From an uncultured Kineothrix sp. (GTDB lineage Bacteria; Bacillota; Clostridia; Lachnospirales; Lachnospiraceae): a stretch of 19,356 nt of DNA. The position numbers were made by a program, and so were the translations under genes. The stretch spans positions 1-19,356 of the forward strand of contig CAJUMD010000060.1 of NCBI GenBank assembly GCA_910587275.1, written 5' to 3'. Positions 1 to 7,189 of this stretch are shown in pieces; position 1 is the stretch's first letter; each line of letters opens with the position of its first letter. The notes below the pieces were generated by a model, which had not been told where the DNA came from, ran no database searches, and worked only from the letters and a program-made list of their open reading frames with translations.

Positions 1-48
1 CGAGATAATGGACGGTGACTGGAGTTCAGACGTGTGCTCTTCCGATCT
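1..48 (+). other. Illumina indexed adapter left on the contig end (artefact)
   Basis: Bases 1-6 (CGAGAT) match the tail of the Illumina P7 primer. Bases 7-14 (AATGGACG) sit where an 8-base index belongs. Bases 15-48 match the TruSeq read-2 adapter, beginning GTGACTGGAGTTCAGACG and ending GCTCTTCCGATCT. Translated from base 15 it gives MTGVQTCALPI, a peptide known from adapter-contaminated entries. This is not organismal DNA. The 88-codon frame that starts here and runs to 281 is therefore not a gene. Confidence 0.98.
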
Positions 49-61
49 TAAACCGCCTTTG

Positions 62-183
62 GGGAACAATTAGAAATAGCCCATTTTTGCCATCAGGTTG
101 GAACAGCTACCTGCCGGGAAGCACAGGGCGGAAAGGACAAACCGGGCAGGGGGTTCCGCTCCGGGCTTTTGCGTCCGCGTCCG
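62..183 (+). repeat. Dispersed intergenic repeat, copy A
   Basis: This stretch matches, with scattered mismatches and small gaps, the reverse complement of about 18890-19000 and the forward sequence of about 19118-19213. Shared blocks include ATTAGAAATAGCCC, TTTTTGCCATCAGGTT, GGGAAGCACAG, ACCGGGCAGGGGG and GGCTTTTGCGTCCG. It lies between the adapter and the lactonase stop codon, so it would fall in that gene's 3' untranslated region. No protein product is supported, although several frames are open because the element is GC-rich. The true left boundary is unknown because the contig starts here. Confidence 0.8.
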
Positions 184-191
184 CCCAATCC

Positions 192-1259
192 TTAAGCATT
201 CCTCAGCTTATGGAAGATAATGCAGTTCGGCTGTTCCACATGTACCTCCGGACCGCTCATAACAATCAGTCCCTTTTTTAAATCCGTCTCAAAAAATGTC
301 ATGGTATTTGACTCATGGTTTAAGGATACCAAATGGCGGTTGTCAGGGAAAAGCGCCGCATCCTTCGGATAATCGCCGCTGATTGGCAGGCACAGCATTT
401 TCGTAAGCAGTCCCGTTTCTTTATTAATTTGGTACATAACCACGCTGTTATCCCCTGCATTGGAACTTACCATATAGTTAAAGTCATCGGAGAAATTTAA
501 CGCACTGGCTGCCGAATTGCTGGCATGGTAATCGTTTAACGTGGATATGGTCTGTATTTTCTCAAATTCCGGGTTATTGTCATGGACTTCCCTGTAAGTA
601 TATACATCAATGTAATTCTTTAACTCGTGGACAATGTAAAGGAATTTGCCGTCCTGCGAAAATTTTAAATGCCTTGGTGCGGACTCCTGTTCACTCCTGA
701 TGACGTCCGCCAGCTTTAAAGTGCCTTTCTCATGGTCTAAGCGATATACCTTCACATGGTCCATGCCCAAATCCGCAGCACACAGGTATTTGTTGTCCCT
801 GGTCATTTTCACGCAGTTCACATGGGGGCGGAAATTCCGCTCCGCAATGCTCCCAAGACCTTTGTGGAAGATTTCGTCCGTAATTTCCCCGACGCCGCCG
901 TCTTCCCTTAAGCGGAGCGCCGTAATCTTCCCGTCATGATATCCTGCCACGAACAGGAATTTATCCTCATAATCCGTGGAAAGATAGCACCCCCTCATGC
1001 CATTAATGGTGGCATGGTTGATAACCTCCAAATCCCCGTTTTCCATAATCTTATAAGATTCCACGCCAAAGTCCGTAATGGAATACAGAAACTTCATGCT
1101 GTGGGAAATGGAAACGTAAGAGGAATTCGTAATCTCCACCTGGTTTTTCTCCGTCAGTTTCCCCTTCTCCAAATCCACGTCATAAATCTTTATTCCATGA
1201 TTGTCCCCTTTGCTCACCGTATAGGTTGAAACATATGCCACATATTTTCCATTCTCCAT
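192..1259 (-). CDS. Lactonase-family seven-bladed beta-propeller protein (6-phosphogluconolactonase-like)
   Basis: The product has 355 residues from the ATG at 1257-1259, which has GGAGGG 9-10 bases upstream. An in-frame TTG at 1292 lacks such support. The sequence shows successive propeller-blade repeats of the YbhE/Pgl-like lactonase family: motifs such as RPHVNCVKMTRDNKYL, APRHLKFSQDGKFLYIVHE and YPKDAALFPDNRHLVSLNH recur at about 45-50 residue spacing. There is no signal peptide or membrane segment, so a cytoplasmic protein is expected. The family includes 6-phosphogluconolactonases (oxidative pentose phosphate pathway), but many Firmicutes members have no proven substrate, so the exact reaction is an inference. 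It is transcribed away from the polyamine operon and shares its promoter region. No clear terminator is visible before repeat copy A. Confidence 0.82.
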   Translation of the reverse strand: MENGKYVAYVSTYTVSKGDNHGIKIYDVDLEKGKLTEKNQVEITNSSYVSISHSMKFLYSITDFGVESYKIMENGDLEVINHATINGMRGCYLSTDYEDKFLFVAGYHDGKITALRLREDGGVGEITDEIFHKGLGSIAERNFRPHVNCVKMTRDNKYLCAADLGMDHVKVYRLDHEKGTLKLADVIRSEQESAPRHLKFSQDGKFLYIVHELKNYIDVYTYREVHDNNPEFEKIQTISTLNDYHASNSAASALNFSDDFNYMVSSNAGDNSVVMYQINKETGLLTKMLCLPISGDYPKDAALFPDNRHLVSLNHESNTMTFFETDLKKGLIVMSGPEVHVEQPNCIIFHKLRNA

Positions 1260-1347
1260 CGGATCTTCCCTCCATTGCTGCCGTATTTCCAAATATTTCC
1301 TTTATTTCCCTCTTTCACCCGCTCTTTGGGCCGGAAGGATATCTTAC

Positions 1348-1376
1348 ATTATAACACAAGATTTTTTTTTTGTCAT
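1348..1376 (-). promoter_or_regulatory. Promoter of the lactonase gene
   Basis: On the minus strand a perfect TATAAT (1348-1353) is preceded by ATGACA (1371-1376) with a 17-base spacer, a good sigma-A match. The start codon lies about 90 bases downstream. A run of T on the plus strand fills much of the spacer. Its -35 box is only 6 bases from that of the rightward promoter. Confidence 0.7.
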
Positions 1377-1382
1377 TCCCTA

Positions 1383-1410
1383 TTGACATACGGATAACTC
1401 CTAGTATAAT
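1383..1410 (+). promoter_or_regulatory. Promoter of the XRE-cupin regulator and polyamine operon
   Basis: TTGACA (1383-1388) and TATAAT (1405-1410) are both perfect sigma-A boxes, with a 16-base spacer. The regulator ATG lies about 70 bases downstream of the -10 box. No equally good promoter is seen just before potA, so it probably drives the whole operon. Confidence 0.8.
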
Positions 1411-1412
1411 GG

Positions 1413-1450
1413 GTATCAGTGTCTGTTTAGTATCAGTAAACTTTGAGTTT
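1413..1450 (+). promoter_or_regulatory. Possible operator for the XRE-cupin regulator
   Basis: Two copies of GTATCAGT begin at 1413 and 1430, 17 bases apart. GTTTA (1425-1429) and TAAAC (1437-1441) form an inverted repeat around the second copy. AAACT-TTG-AGTTT (1438-1450) is a further perfect inverted repeat. The block begins just after the -10 box, where a bound repressor would block transcription. Autoregulation by the downstream gene is an inference from position. Confidence 0.4.
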
Positions 1451-1482
1451 AGGATTTAAAGAAGAACGGGGGCGTTTGGAAT

Positions 1483-2025
1483 ATGGAAATAGGCAGCCGC
1501 CTGAAAGAACTAAGAATACAGAAAAGTCTTACCCAAGAGGAGCTCGCCGACCGCTGCGAGCTTTCCAAAGGGTTCATTTCCCAGTTGGAACGGGACCTCA
1601 CTTCCCCCTCCATCGCCACCCTGGTGGATATCCTGCAATGCCTTGGGACGGACCTGCAGGAATTTTTCTCTGAAACCATGAAGGAAGAACAAATCGTATT
1701 CCACGATGCGGACTATTTTGAAAAAGTGGATGAGGAACTGGGCAACACCGTGGAATGGATTATCCCAAACGCCCAGAAAAACATCATGGAGCCAATCCGC
1801 CTCACCTTAAAACCGGGCGGCTCCACCTATCCCGACAATCCGCACGAAGGCGAGGAATTCGGTTATGTGCTGTCGGGAAGCATCACCATAGAGCTTGGCA
1901 AACGCAAAGTACGGGCAAAAAAAGGGGAATCTTTCTACTTCCGTGCTGACACCACCCATTTTATTACGGCCAACGCCAAAACCGGCGCCGTCATTCTATG
2001 GGTCAGCACACCCCCCAGTTTCTGA
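1483..2025 (+). CDS. XRE-family transcriptional regulator with cupin domain (PuuR-like)
   Basis: The product has 180 residues. Residues 6-60 form a helix-turn-helix of the Cro/XRE type (SLTQEELADRCELSKGFISQ, then LERDLTSPSIATL). Residues 105-178 form a small cupin beta-barrel, with HEGEEFGYVLSGSITIEL and FRADTTHFITANAKTGA carrying its characteristic His, Glu and Gly residues. This layout is that of PuuR-type regulators, in which the cupin is thought to sense a small ligand and change DNA binding. It is the first gene of a rightward operon and is followed after 87 bases by potA, so polyamine-responsive control of uptake is the natural inference. The ATG at 1483 is about 70 bases below a consensus promoter. 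No Shine-Dalgarno better than GGGGGCG is visible, so translation may be modest. Confidence 0.88.
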   Translation: MEIGSRLKELRIQKSLTQEELADRCELSKGFISQLERDLTSPSIATLVDILQCLGTDLQEFFSETMKEEQIVFHDADYFEKVDEELGNTVEWIIPNAQKNIMEPIRLTLKPGGSTYPDNPHEGEEFGYVLSGSITIELGKRKVRAKKGESFYFRADTTHFITANAKTGAVILWVSTPPSF

Positions 2026-2029
2026 CCGG

Positions 2030-2046
2030 GCATCCCCTTTGGATGC
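2030..2046 (+). other. Small hairpin between the regulator and potA
   Basis: GCATCC (2030-2035) and GGATGC (2041-2046) pair around a 5-base loop, 5 bases after the regulator stop codon. There is no following T run, so it is not an intrinsic terminator. It could stabilise or mark a processing point in the polycistronic message, or mean nothing. The rest of the gap up to potA shows only the GGAGGT ribosome binding site. Confidence 0.3.
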
Positions 2047-2112
2047 GGAAAGCAGCATCACATTTTTAGAATCGGAATGAATTAAAGATACAAGATACCG
2101 GAGGTCACTTCC

Positions 2113-3186
2113 ATGAAAAAAGAACTGATTCATTTACTTGACATTTCCAAGTCCTTTGACGGTGAATTGGTACTGGATGAACTGAATTTAAGTATACACG
2201 AAAACGAATTCCTGACTCTTTTGGGGCCCAGCGGATGCGGCAAAACCACTACCCTCCGCATTTTGGGGGGCTTTGTCAGTCCCGATAGGGGGCGCGTAGT
2301 TTTTGACGGACAGGACATCACTTCCCTTCCGCCAAACAAACGGCAGCTAAACACGGTTTTCCAGAAATATGCGCTCTTTACCCATATGAACATTGCGGAA
2401 AACATCGCTTTCGGATTAAAAATAAAGAACAAATCCCAAAGCTACATAGAAGACAAAATTAAATATGCCTTAAAGCTGGTGAACCTGGAAGGCTATGAAA
2501 AACGTATGCCCGATTCCCTAAGCGGCGGCCAGCAGCAGCGTATCGCCATCGCAAGGGCCATCGTAAACGAGCCAAAGGTACTTCTTTTGGATGAACCGCT
2601 GGGCGCTTTGGACTTAAAACTGCGGCAGGATATGCAGTATGAGCTGATCCGGCTGAAAAACGAGCTTGGCATCACGTTTATTTATGTGACCCATGACCAG
2701 GAGGAAGCCCTCACCATGTCCGACACCATCGTAGTCATGAACCAGGGCTACATCCAGCAGATCGGCACGCCGGAAACCATTTACAACGAACCGGAAAATG
2801 CTTTTGTGGCGGACTTTATCGGTGACAGCAACATCATAGATGCCCTTATGATCGAAGATAAACTGGTATCCATCCTCGGCACGAAATTTGCCTGTGTGGA
2901 TACCGGTTTCGGAAAAAACAAACCCGTGGATGTGGTCATCCGCCCCGAAGACGTGGAACTGGTGGAACCGGGGGACGGAACCATACAGGGGGTGGTTTCC
3001 CACCTGATTTTCAAAGGTGTCCATTATGAAATGGAAGTCATGGCAAACAGTTTTGAATGGCTGGTGCATTCCACGCAGATGTTTCCCGTCGGCACCAATG
3101 TGGGTATCCGCGTAAACCCGTTCAATATCCAGATTATGAACAAACCGGAATCCGAAGACGAGGAGGCTGCTGCAATTGAAGAATAA
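2113..3186 (+). CDS. potA: Spermidine/putrescine ABC transporter, ATP-binding protein
   Basis: The product has 357 residues and is the ATPase that powers polyamine import through PotBC. Visible motifs in order: Walker A GPSGCGKTTT (about 38-47), Q-loop VFQKYALFTHMN, signature LSGGQQQRIAIARA, Walker B VLLLDEPLGALD, and switch histidine in YVTHDQEEALTMSD. The C-terminal 100 residues form a TOBE-type domain (VVIRPEDVELVEPGDG), as in PotA and other CUT1/opine/polyamine ATPases. Length is typical. The start has GGAGGT 7 bases upstream. Its last codons contain the AGGAGG and TTG start of potB, so the two are translationally coupled. The operon context with two permeases and a PotD-like lipoprotein makes polyamine specificity likely; substrate preference between spermidine and putrescine cannot be read off. 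Confidence 0.96.
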   Translation: MKKELIHLLDISKSFDGELVLDELNLSIHENEFLTLLGPSGCGKTTTLRILGGFVSPDRGRVVFDGQDITSLPPNKRQLNTVFQKYALFTHMNIAENIAFGLKIKNKSQSYIEDKIKYALKLVNLEGYEKRMPDSLSGGQQQRIAIARAIVNEPKVLLLDEPLGALDLKLRQDMQYELIRLKNELGITFIYVTHDQEEALTMSDTIVVMNQGYIQQIGTPETIYNEPENAFVADFIGDSNIIDALMIEDKLVSILGTKFACVDTGFGKNKPVDVVIRPEDVELVEPGDGTIQGVVSHLIFKGVHYEMEVMANSFEWLVHSTQMFPVGTNVGIRVNPFNIQIMNKPESEDEEAAAIEE

Positions 3187-4003
3187 AAAACGAACCGGCC
3201 AACTGCTGTCCGCCCCTTACCTGGTATGGGCGGCAATCTTCATACTCGTGCCCCTTGGCATGGTATTTTATTACGGACTGACGGACAAAACCGGTGCCTT
3301 TACCATCGGAAACGTGGCGGCAATCATGGGAGCGGAACATGCCAAGGCGCTCTGGCTTTCCATCGGTCTGTCCGTCGTAAGCACGCTGATATGCTTCCTT
3401 TTGGCATATCCGCTTGCCATGATTCTTGCCAACATGAACGTAAGCCAGCACAGCTTTATCGTACTGGTGTTTATCCTGCCCATGTGGATGAATTTCCTGC
3501 TTCGGACGCTGGCATGGCAGACCCTTTTGGAGAAAAACGGGGTGTTAAACCAAATACTGGGCTTCTTTCACCTGCCCCCGTTAAACCTCATTAACACCCC
3601 TGCCGCCATCATCTTCGGCATGGTATATAATTTCCTTCCTTTTATGGTGCTGCCCATTTACAATGCGCTGGTAAAAATCGATCCAAACGTGGTCAATGCG
3701 GCGCGGGATTTGGGAGCGAACGGGATACAGACCTTCCTTAAGATTACGTTTCCGCTCTCCATACCCGGTGTTATCAGCGGCATCACCATGGTATTTGTCC
3801 CGGCTCTTACTACATTTGTTATCAGCAAACTGCTGGGGGGAAGCAAAATACTCCTGATTGGCAATGTCATTGAGGAAGAATTTACGCAGGCGGGTAACTG
3901 GCATCTCGGAAGCGGGCTGTCCATTGTGCTGATGGTCTTCATCATCTTCAATATGGTCATTTCCGCCGTCTTTGACAAAAACGGGGAGGGAAGCATGTTA
4001 TGA
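3176..4003 (+). CDS. potB: Spermidine/putrescine ABC transporter, permease PotB
   Basis: The product has 275 residues and is an inner membrane permease with about six hydrophobic helices (for example YLVWAAIFILVPLGMVFYYG near the N-terminus). The EAA loop that contacts PotA appears as NAARDLGANGIQTFLKITFP. The proposed start is a TTG at 3176, which overlaps potA by 11 bases. It is supported by a perfect AGGAGG at 3161-3166 with a 9-base spacer, and no ATG closer to the expected N-terminus fits. It overlaps potC by the classic ATGA. Family: binding-protein-dependent transport permease (BPD_transp_1). The pairing with PotC forms the transmembrane channel. Confidence 0.94.
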   Translation: MKNKKRTGQLLSAPYLVWAAIFILVPLGMVFYYGLTDKTGAFTIGNVAAIMGAEHAKALWLSIGLSVVSTLICFLLAYPLAMILANMNVSQHSFIVLVFILPMWMNFLLRTLAWQTLLEKNGVLNQILGFFHLPPLNLINTPAAIIFGMVYNFLPFMVLPIYNALVKIDPNVVNAARDLGANGIQTFLKITFPLSIPGVISGITMVFVPALTTFVISKLLGGSKILLIGNVIEEEFTQAGNWHLGSGLSIVLMVFIIFNMVISAVFDKNGEGSML

Positions 4004-4800
4004 CAAAAACGGCTGCGGTTAAGTCAACCGCCATAAAAACAACGGCACAAAAAATATACATCGGACTGATTTTCCTCTTTTTGTACGCCCCCATCCTGAC
4101 ATTAATCCTGCTGTCCTTCAACGCCAGCCGGGTCCGTACGAAATGGGACGGTTTTAGCTTTAAATGGTATGTTTCCCTTTTCGGAAACCGGGAAATCATG
4201 CAGGCGCTTTGGAATACACTGTTCATCGCTTTTGCGGCTTCCCTTGCCGCTGTCGTCATCGGCACTGCAGCCTGCATCGCCGTCAACCGGATGACCAGGA
4301 AAAAGCGTGCCGTCGTCATGGGTATTACCAACATCCCCATGCTGAATGCGGATATCGTGACGGGTATTTCACTGATGCTTTTATTCATCAGCTTCGGTTT
4401 TAAGTTCGGGCTTGGCACTATCCTGCTTTCGCATATTACGTTCTGCATCCCTTACGTGATGCTGTGCGTCATGCCGCGCATCCGTCAGGTGGATGCCAGT
4501 GTTTATGAAGCCGCCATGGATTTGGGCGCTTCACCGCTCCATGCCTTTTTCAAAGTGGTGTTCCCCGATATCCTTCCCGGTGTATTGTCCGGCTATCTGA
4601 TGGCGTTTACGATGTCCCTGGACGATTTTATCATCACCCATTTCACCAAAGGCGCCGGCGTGGACACCCTGTCCACCAAAATTTACACGGAAGTGAAAAA
4701 AGGAATCAAACCGGAAATGTATGCGCTGTCCACCATTATTTTCCTAACGGTGCTGCTGTTACTGTTTTTGGTAAACCGACCGCCAAAGGAAAAAAATTGA
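4000..4800 (+). CDS. potC: Spermidine/putrescine ABC transporter, permease PotC
   Basis: The product has 266 residues and is the second permease subunit, with about six membrane segments beginning with IYIGLIFLFLYAPILTLILL. The sequence NASRVRTKWDGFSFKWYVSL after the first helix is typical of PotC. The EAA loop reads YEAAMDLGASPLHAFFKVVF. The ATG overlaps the potB stop (ATGA, 4000-4003), with GGGAGGG about 9 bases upstream inside potB. The last residues (NRPPKEKN) are polar and cytoplasmic. It is followed after 48 bases by the substrate-binding lipoprotein. Confidence 0.95.
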   Translation: MTKTAAVKSTAIKTTAQKIYIGLIFLFLYAPILTLILLSFNASRVRTKWDGFSFKWYVSLFGNREIMQALWNTLFIAFAASLAAVVIGTAACIAVNRMTRKKRAVVMGITNIPMLNADIVTGISLMLLFISFGFKFGLGTILLSHITFCIPYVMLCVMPRIRQVDASVYEAAMDLGASPLHAFFKVVFPDILPGVLSGYLMAFTMSLDDFIITHFTKGAGVDTLSTKIYTEVKKGIKPEMYALSTIIFLTVLLLLFLVNRPPKEKN

Positions 4801-4848
4801 AAAATAAAAGGCATAACAATAAAATATAAAAGTGAGGAGAATGGCATT

Positions 4849-5910
4849 ATGAACAAAATTTTATCCTTAATTTGTGCATCCGCGGTACTTCTGCTTCCGC
4901 TTACGGGATGCGGGGGAAACGGCTCCGGTGGAAACGGGGAAGTCATCGTATATAACTGGGGGGAATACCTGGACCCCGAAACGCTGGAAATGTTCGAGGA
5001 GGAAACCGGAATTCAGGTTGTTTATGACGAATTTGAAACCAACGAAATCATGTACCCGAAGGTAGAAGCCGGCGCGGCGGAATATGACGTCATCTGCCCT
5101 TCCGATTATATGATCCAAAAGCTGCTGGAAAATGACCTGCTTGCGGAGCTGGATTTTAACAACATTCCCAATGCCAAGGCAAATATCGGCAGCCAATATT
5201 GGGAGCAGTCCAAAGAATTTGACCCCGAAAACAAGTATTCCGTCCCCTACTGCTGGGGCACGGTGGGTATCCTCTACAACAAAACAATGGTGGATGGACC
5301 GATTGACAGTTGGAGCGTTCTTTGGGACGAAACCTATGCGGATAATATTCTGATGCAGGACTCCGTCCGCGACGCTTTCATGGTTGCCTTGAAATGGAAC
5401 GGCTATTCCATGAATTCCACGGACGCTGCGGAGCTGGAAACCGCAAAGAATGCCTTAATTGAACAGAAACCCCTGGTTCAGGCATATGTGGTAGACCAGG
5501 TACGTGATAAAATGATCGGCAATGAAGCCGCCATCGGTGTCATCTACTCCGGCGAAGCTATTTACACCCAGCGTGAGAACCCGGATTTGGAATATGTGAT
5601 TCCAAAAGAAGGCACCAATGTGTGGATTGATTCCTGGGTCATTACCAAAAATGCCCCGAATAAGGAAAATGCGGAAAAATTTATTGATTTCATGTGCCGG
5701 CCTGATATTGCGCTCATGAATTTTGAATACATTACCTACTCCACCCCTAACGATGCCGCAAGGGAGCTGATTGAGGAAGACGATATCCGCAACTCATCCA
5801 TCGCATTTCCCGACCTGTCGCAGTATTCCGGTCTGGAAACCTTCCGGTATTTGGGCGAAGACGCCGACCAGTTGTATAATGACCTTTGGAAGGAAGTAAA
5901 ATCCCAATAA
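4849..5910 (+). CDS. potD: Spermidine/putrescine-binding lipoprotein PotD
   Basis: The product has 353 residues and is the extracellular substrate-binding component. Residues 1-20 form a lipoprotein signal peptide with lipobox LTGC, so Cys21 would be lipidated and hold the protein on the membrane; a short Gly/Ser/Asn linker follows. The mature part begins VIVYNWGEYLDPETLEMFEE, a hallmark of PotD/PotF-type proteins (SBP_bac_8-like fold). YDVICPSDYMIQKLL and NVWIDSWVITKNAPN are also typical. GTGAGGAG lies 9 bases before the ATG. It is the last gene of the operon and is followed by a strong terminator. In many Firmicutes potD is the last gene or fused to potC; here it is separate. Confidence 0.95.
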   Translation: MNKILSLICASAVLLLPLTGCGGNGSGGNGEVIVYNWGEYLDPETLEMFEEETGIQVVYDEFETNEIMYPKVEAGAAEYDVICPSDYMIQKLLENDLLAELDFNNIPNAKANIGSQYWEQSKEFDPENKYSVPYCWGTVGILYNKTMVDGPIDSWSVLWDETYADNILMQDSVRDAFMVALKWNGYSMNSTDAAELETAKNALIEQKPLVQAYVVDQVRDKMIGNEAAIGVIYSGEAIYTQRENPDLEYVIPKEGTNVWIDSWVITKNAPNKENAEKFIDFMCRPDIALMNFEYITYSTPNDAARELIEEDDIRNSSIAFPDLSQYSGLETFRYLGEDADQLYNDLWKEVKSQ

Positions 5911-5951
5911 CCGGACAGGAAAGAATGGCTTATATGGAAAAAACAGAAAAA

Positions 5952-5997
5952 GGGGCTGCCGCTTTAACGATTAGGAAATCGTAAAGCGGCAGCTTTT
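5952..5997 (+). terminator. Terminator of the polyamine operon
   Basis: GCTGCCGCTTTAACGA (5955-5970) pairs with TCGTAAAGCGGCAGC (5979-5993), with one bulged base and a short loop. It is followed by TTTT on the plus strand. On the minus strand the same hairpin ends in CCCCTTTTT, so it may also stop the leftward gene that ends at 6042. Confidence 0.88.
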
Positions 5998-6041
5998 ACC
6001 GTATCGGATCATCTTCTGAACATTGTCTGAATAGCATACGT

Positions 6042-7097
6042 CTATGCCTTTTTGCATAAAGCACTTTCTACTTGCACAATTTCCTTTTCGGTATAGCCAA
6101 AAGATATGATCTGCTCTTTTGCGGCACCGGCCTGAATCATTCTTTCAATCGCATTAAGCCGCTCTTTTTCGATACCTTTTTCCATACCTTTCTCCATGCC
6201 TTTCTCCATGCCTTTCTCCATGCCCTTTTCCATGCCCTTTTCCATGCCCTTTTCCATGCCCTTTTCCATACCCTTTTCCATGCCCTTTTCCATGCCCTTT
6301 TCTAAAATAGCTTCCGACCAATTACACATAGTCTGCATCCTCCCTTCCAGTTCAGTTGTCATTATCATCCCAAATTCCTCTGTAAGTATACGCTTCTTTT
6401 CCTCCACGCTTACCTCGGAAAGCAGCTTCTCCAGCATGGAGATCAGTATGTCTTGAGAATCCTTTATGTTTTCCCCGCTTCTTACACTGATAATGATACC
6501 CCGCATCAGATCCATATCATACGGATTTACCTTATTTCCAAAAACTGTATTTCTGCCAAAGCCAATCTCTTCAATGGAATCACCGTCCTCGCTGTTACAC
6601 AAACATAGCCATATGCTTCGGACTTTTTTTAAATTATCATAGTCACTGTGATAAAATTCAGTCTGTTTCTGTGCGGAAATCATCCGGGCAAGATAAAATA
6701 TAATTCTGTTCTCCAAATGATACCCTAATTTAGCGGGATCTGACGAACGTTGTGCCTCCAAATTAATTAAAAATTTCATTTCCGTTTCTTTATGATACGC
6801 CGCAAAACGAATATCGAAGAAAATTTTCCCCTCTCCCGGAATGTTGTCCTCCGTACTGGCTGCGTTTACGCGCCCCAGGTTTGAAAGTCCCGCATCCAGC
6901 GGCCTCGTCCCGATTTCAATATCCTCTCCAATACTGTCTATAATATCCTCAATCGCCATATCCTTAAATTCCAAAACGGCATACTTTAAAATCCGCGCCA
7001 GTATTTGCTTGTCTGCAAGCAGAAATTTTATGTTTGTATCATAGGCGCTTGAAACATTTGCTGCCTCGACCGCCTGTGCTAAGTTCGTATCTGCCAT
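6042..7097 (-). CDS. Rpn-family PD-(D/E)XK nuclease / putative transposase with C-terminal MEKG repeats
   Basis: The product has 351 residues. The first 230 resemble the PD-(D/E)XK nuclease-type proteins (Rpn/YhgA-like) common in Lachnospiraceae. The early segment AYDTNIKFLLADKQILARIL and the core FFDIRF (Asp95) with FLINLEAQRS (Glu114, Gln116) would supply the D...ExQ active-site variant of this family. HLENRIIFYLARMISAQ fits the following helix. Residues 265-308 are eleven xEKG units (one LEKG, ten MEKG), then a short tail. Family members promote RecA-independent recombination in E. coli, but many genomic copies are of uncertain function. The gene is visibly more AT-rich than its neighbours, which suggests horizontal arrival. 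The ATG has AAAGGAAAA upstream. No partner gene is apparent. Confidence 0.78.
   Translation of the reverse strand: MADTNLAQAVEAANVSSAYDTNIKFLLADKQILARILKYAVLEFKDMAIEDIIDSIGEDIEIGTRPLDAGLSNLGRVNAASTEDNIPGEGKIFFDIRFAAYHKETEMKFLINLEAQRSSDPAKLGYHLENRIIFYLARMISAQKQTEFYHSDYDNLKKVRSIWLCLCNSEDGDSIEEIGFGRNTVFGNKVNPYDMDLMRGIIISVRSGENIKDSQDILISMLEKLLSEVSVEEKKRILTEEFGMIMTTELEGRMQTMCNWSEAILEKGMEKGMEKGMEKGMEKGMEKGMEKGMEKGMEKGMEKGMEKGIEKERLNAIERMIQAGAAKEQIISFGYTEKEIVQVESALCKKA
6174..6305 (-). repeat. 12-bp coding tandem repeat (11 units)
   Basis: Eleven in-frame 12-base units encode LEKG then ten MEKG. On the plus strand the unit reads mostly CCCTTTTCCATG. Units at the left end use CCTTTCTCCATG, and two carry CATACC, so third-position differences give recognisable sub-blocks. 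This is a slippage-prone array inside the Rpn-like gene, not a CRISPR or intergenic repeat. The encoded charged segment is likely a helix or coiled coil. Confidence 0.95.
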
Positions 7098-7189
7098 CTT
7101 ATTTTCCTTTCTTTTATTACATGTTGCAATAGTCTGCTCGCCGTCGGCTTTCCGTTTCAGATAAAACAGCCCCGTTTAACCCCGCTGCG

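Noticed and set aside
15..281. An 88-codon rightward frame beginning in the first bases
   Set aside because: Its first eleven codons are Illumina adapter, and the rest runs through a repeat and across the 3' end of the lactonase gene on the other strand.
6174..6305. Regular short repeats resembling a CRISPR array, or a rightward MPFS-repeat protein
   Set aside because: The units are 12 bases with no spacers and lie in frame inside a leftward gene with a good ribosome site and domain match. The rightward reading is its mirror.
7098..7189. A terminator after the GH25 gene
   Set aside because: CAGC...GCTG followed by TTTT is present, but the stem is only about 4 bp without mismatches, too weak to call.
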